From: an uncultured Rhodobacter sp.
Lineage (GTDB): Bacteria; Pseudomonadota; Alphaproteobacteria; Rhodobacterales; Rhodobacteraceae
Direction of reading: 5' to 3'
Assembly (NCBI GenBank): GCA_937901435.1
Contig: CALGTJ010000012.1
Location: 1-8,351 of the forward strand
DNA: 8,351 nucleotides
Made by a program: the position numbers and the translations under genes. Of this stretch, positions 6,732 to 8,351 are shown one piece after another. The notes beneath the pieces are model-generated. The model had not been told where the DNA came from and searched no databases. It worked only from the letters and a program-made list of their open reading frames with translations. Positions within the stretch are counted from its first letter, which is position 1; every line of letters begins with the position of its first letter.

Positions 6732-6779
6732 CTTACCCTTGGCCGTACCCCGAAACGGATCGTTCAGCAATCACTGGTC

Positions 6780-6812
6780 ACAGAGGCCAGAGCAAACACC
6801 CCCGGCCTCTGT
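6780..6812 (-). terminator. Hairpin between EF-hand gene and sigma gene (possible attenuating terminator)
   Basis: ACAGAGGCC (6780-6788) and GGCCTCTGT (6804-6812) form a perfect 9-bp stem with a 15-nt loop, 26 bases after the EF-hand stop on the minus strand. No T run follows in either direction, so it may be a processing or partial-stop structure rather than a strong intrinsic terminator. Confidence 0.4.
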
Positions 6813-6837
6813 CGATTAATCGTACACCCTTGTCAGA

Positions 6838-7404
6838 TCAGTTCTGGCCTCGGCCCCACCCGTTGTGACCGCCCTTATGACCGCCTTTGTAGTGGCCGCC
6901 ACGTTCTCCTCCATGGTTGCCGCCGCGGCGAAACATGCCTTTGGCGGCATCCGCTTCGGCCTGAGTGATTGTGCCATCACCATCGGCATCAAGGCGCTCG
7001 AACATCATTTCCATGCGGCCGCCTTTGGCAAGGGCGGTTGCCTCTTCGAGGCTCAGCACCCCGTCGCCATCGGTATCGTGGCGCGCGATGCGATCCGCGA
7101 TCCGGTCAGCCTGACGTTTGGCCCGCATTTCAGCCTGACGCGCCTCTTGGGCGGCGGTCATTTCCTCGACGCTCAGGTTTCCGTCTCCGTCTGTGTCGGC
7201 AGCCGCAAAACGCGCAGCGGCGGCACCGTCGATTTCGGCCTTTGTGATCACGCCGTCCTTGTCCAGATCGAAGTTCTGGAACATCATCGCGCCGCGTGCC
7301 TCGCGCGGGCCCTGGCCCTGGCCGCGATCATGGGCTGTTGCGACAACGGCGGTGGACGCGATTGCGATCAGAGCGGCGCCTGCAAAAAGTGACTTACGGG
7401 TCAT
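6838..7404 (-). CDS. Secreted/periplasmic EF-hand calcium-binding protein with His/Gly-rich tail
   Basis: The 188-residue protein begins with a clear signal peptide (MTRKSLFAGAALIAIASTAV...), with likely cleavage after ATA at residue 24. Four EF-hand loops follow at residues 46-57 (DLDKDGVITKAE), 70-81 (DTDGDGNLSVEE), 110-121 (DTDGDGVLSLEE) and 139-150 (DADGDGTITQAE). All carry the ligand positions 1, 3, 5 and a final Glu, so all should bind Ca2+. Hands 2 and 3 are linked by a long charged helix (82-109). Residues 160-188 are a Gly/His/Arg tail with His164, 171, 176 and 180, which could bind transition metals. ATG 7404 is preceded by AAGGAG at good spacing. It lies upstream of, and in the same direction as, an ECF sigma operon with a periplasmic sensor, suggesting an envelope role such as metal or Ca2+ buffering. 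The precise function is unknown. Confidence 0.9.
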   Translation of the reverse strand: MTRKSLFAGAALIAIASTAVVATAHDRGQGQGPREARGAMMFQNFDLDKDGVITKAEIDGAAAARFAAADTDGDGNLSVEEMTAAQEARQAEMRAKRQADRIADRIARHDTDGDGVLSLEEATALAKGGRMEMMFERLDADGDGTITQAEADAAKGMFRRGGNHGGERGGHYKGGHKGGHNGWGRGQN

Positions 7405-7605
7405 GGTCGTCTCCTTCGGTTTCAGTCAATTCACCAAGGCGTCTTGCCCGGTGTTATGCTACTCAAACGGGCGACCGCGCGGGTTCCGTCGCAAAAAGAT
7501 CAAAATATTTGCAGCCAGCGCGACAGACCGCCGCAAGGACATTCCGTCATCTCGTGGATTTACGGTGCTGCGCTATTCTCGGCGCATCGATTTTGAGGTG
7601 ATGAT
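7405..7605. promoter_or_regulatory. Divergent intergenic region between the EF-hand gene and DUF983 gene
   Basis: The 201 bp between the two divergent starts hold no gene I can support. They must contain both promoters. Each start has a clear ribosome binding site (AAGGAG on the minus strand near 7412-7417, GAGGTG on the plus strand at 7595-7600). An AT-rich core lies near 7494-7512. A GGAAC/CGTT pair on the minus strand is spaced too closely (13 bp) for a usual ECF promoter. Confidence 0.4.
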
Positions 7606-7995
7606 ATGTACGACGGCAACAACATGATCGCAGAGCGCAAGGTCAAGCCCGCCATGTGGCGAGGCTGGCGCAGGCGTTGCCCAAACTGTGGGTCTGGCCC
7701 AATGTTGCGCGGCTATCTGAGGGTGCGTGATACCTGCCCTGTGTGTGGCGAAGCCTTGCATCATCACCGCGCCGATGACGGTCCAGCCTACCTGACAATC
7801 GTCATTGTAGGGCATCTGATGGCCCCGTTGATCCATGTTGCCTTTACCACCTATCGGCCAGAACCTTTGGTGCTGGCGACGGTGTTCTCTGTTGGATGTG
7901 TCGGGCTTTCCCTGTATCTCTTGCCCAGATTGAAGGGGATGATCGTTGGCATCCAATGGGCCAAGCGGATGCATGGCTTTGGGAGCGCAACCTAA
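7606..7995 (+). CDS. DUF983 family membrane protein with zinc-ribbon motif
   Basis: The 129-residue protein carries two CPxC pairs, Cys25-Pro-Asn-Cys28 and Cys44-Pro-Val-Cys47, which should form a zinc ribbon. Next comes HHHRADDGPAYLT (residues 52-64), typical of DUF983, and then two membrane segments (about 62-82 and 88-110). The basic RLKG...WAKRMHG end probably lies in the cytoplasm. The molecular function of the family is not established. ATG 7606 is supported by GAGGTG a few bases upstream; an ATG at codon 7 is a weaker alternative. It is followed 30 bp later by a NUDIX gene in the same direction, and the pair is likely co-transcribed, an arrangement I recall from other Rhodobacterales. 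Confidence 0.88.
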   Translation: MYDGNNMIAERKVKPAMWRGWRRRCPNCGSGPMLRGYLRVRDTCPVCGEALHHHRADDGPAYLTIVIVGHLMAPLIHVAFTTYRPEPLVLATVFSVGCVGLSLYLLPRLKGMIVGIQWAKRMHGFGSAT

Positions 7996-8025
7996 AGATC
8001 GTCCTCCGTTAGAGGGGATTTCGAT

Positions 8026-8351
8026 TTGGACAAGACCGCACTCCGCAATGCAGCGACGCTGATCCTTGTCAGGGACGCTGCAACAGCGCCGCGCATTCTG
8101 ATGGGGCAGCGTGGGGCGCAGGCGGCCTTTATGCCCAACCGCGTGGTCTTTCCCGGCGGGGCCGTGGACGTGGATGATCACGCTGTGCCTTTTGCCAATG
8201 CTCTGCCCGAACCCTGTGTGTCGCGAATCGCGCAGGATAGCGAAGGCGGGCTTGCGCCCGGCCTCTTTGCCGCCGCCATCCGGGAATTGTGGGAAGAAAC
8301 CGGGCTATTGCTGGGCGCGCCGGGCACATGGGTCGGTGACGTGCCCGAGGA
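8026..8351 (+). CDS. NUDIX hydrolase, N-terminal part (runs off window)
   Basis: The frame encodes 108 residues before the window ends. It opens with a NUDIX-type first strand (RNAATLILVRD), then APRILMGQR and F42-PGG-A-V-D. The catalytic helix is R86-E-L-W-E-E-T-G93, fitting REUxEExGU, where the glutamates bind Mg2+. NUDIX enzymes hydrolyse a nucleoside diphosphate linked to another group. The usual G-x5-E part is separated from REUxEE by a roughly 40-residue insertion, as in NUDT19-like members thought to act on CoA or related compounds, but the substrate cannot be told from this fragment. No ATG or GTG is available in frame after the upstream stop at 7993. I therefore chose TTG at 8026, with AGAGGGG eight bases upstream. 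It is probably co-transcribed with DUF983. Confidence 0.88.
   Translation, partial: MDKTALRNAATLILVRDAATAPRILMGQRGAQAAFMPNRVVFPGGAVDVDDHAVPFANALPEPCVSRIAQDSEGGLAPGLFAAAIRELWEETGLLLGAPGTWVGDVPE

Noticed and set aside
7466..7487. ECF-type promoter GGAAC ... CGTT upstream of the EF-hand gene (minus strand)
   Set aside because: The spacer is only 13 bp; ECF promoters usually need about 16-17 bp.
7471..7492. GCGAC ... GTCGC hairpin as a terminator or operator
   Set aside because: The stem is only 5 bp with a 12-nt loop, in GC-rich sequence between two gene starts where no terminator is expected.

Overview
The window looks like chromosomal DNA from an alphaproteobacterium, most likely Rhodobacterales (Roseobacter group). 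The basis is uniformly GC-rich coding sequence and gene neighbours typical of that group: a DUF3572 gene divergent from a PleD-type gene, and DUF983 followed by a NUDIX gene. Coding density is high. I see no IS element, tRNA, rRNA, CRISPR array or compositional break.

Left (2-3467, + strand): the C-terminal part of a MarR-family regulator overlaps by one base the start of a cytoplasmic, cobalamin-dependent reductive dehalogenase of the catabolic NpRdhA/BhbA type. The dehalogenase is in two overlapping frames. The first (361-1842) holds the N-terminal and most of the corrinoid-binding region. The second (1842-3467) holds the end of the corrinoid domain, two [4Fe-4S] motifs and a phthalate-dioxygenase-reductase-like FMN/NAD(P)H/[2Fe-2S] module. 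Shifting by one base in a C4 run at 1830-1833 joins them into one protein of about 1035 residues. The likely scheme is NAD(P)H to FMN to [2Fe-2S] to two [4Fe-4S] to Co(I)-corrinoid to a halogenated (probably aromatic) substrate, with the MarR protein as a plausible sensor of the substrate.

Middle (3504-5256): a small DUF3572 gene (-) and a PleD-like diguanylate cyclase (+) diverge from an AT-rich 91-bp promoter region. The cyclase keeps its GGEEF active site and RxxD inhibitory site, but the first receiver domain has Ala at the phosphorylation position.

Right-middle (5272-7404, all -): in transcription order, a secreted four-EF-hand protein, an ECF sigma factor, a small single-pass membrane protein and a membrane-anchored periplasmic heavy-metal-sensor/CpxP-like protein. 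The last three are tightly packed and resemble a sigma / anti-sigma / periplasmic sensor unit of the CnrH-CnrY-CnrX kind, perhaps for envelope or metal stress.

Right edge (7606-8351, +): a DUF983 zinc-ribbon membrane protein followed by the start of a NUDIX hydrolase that runs off the window.
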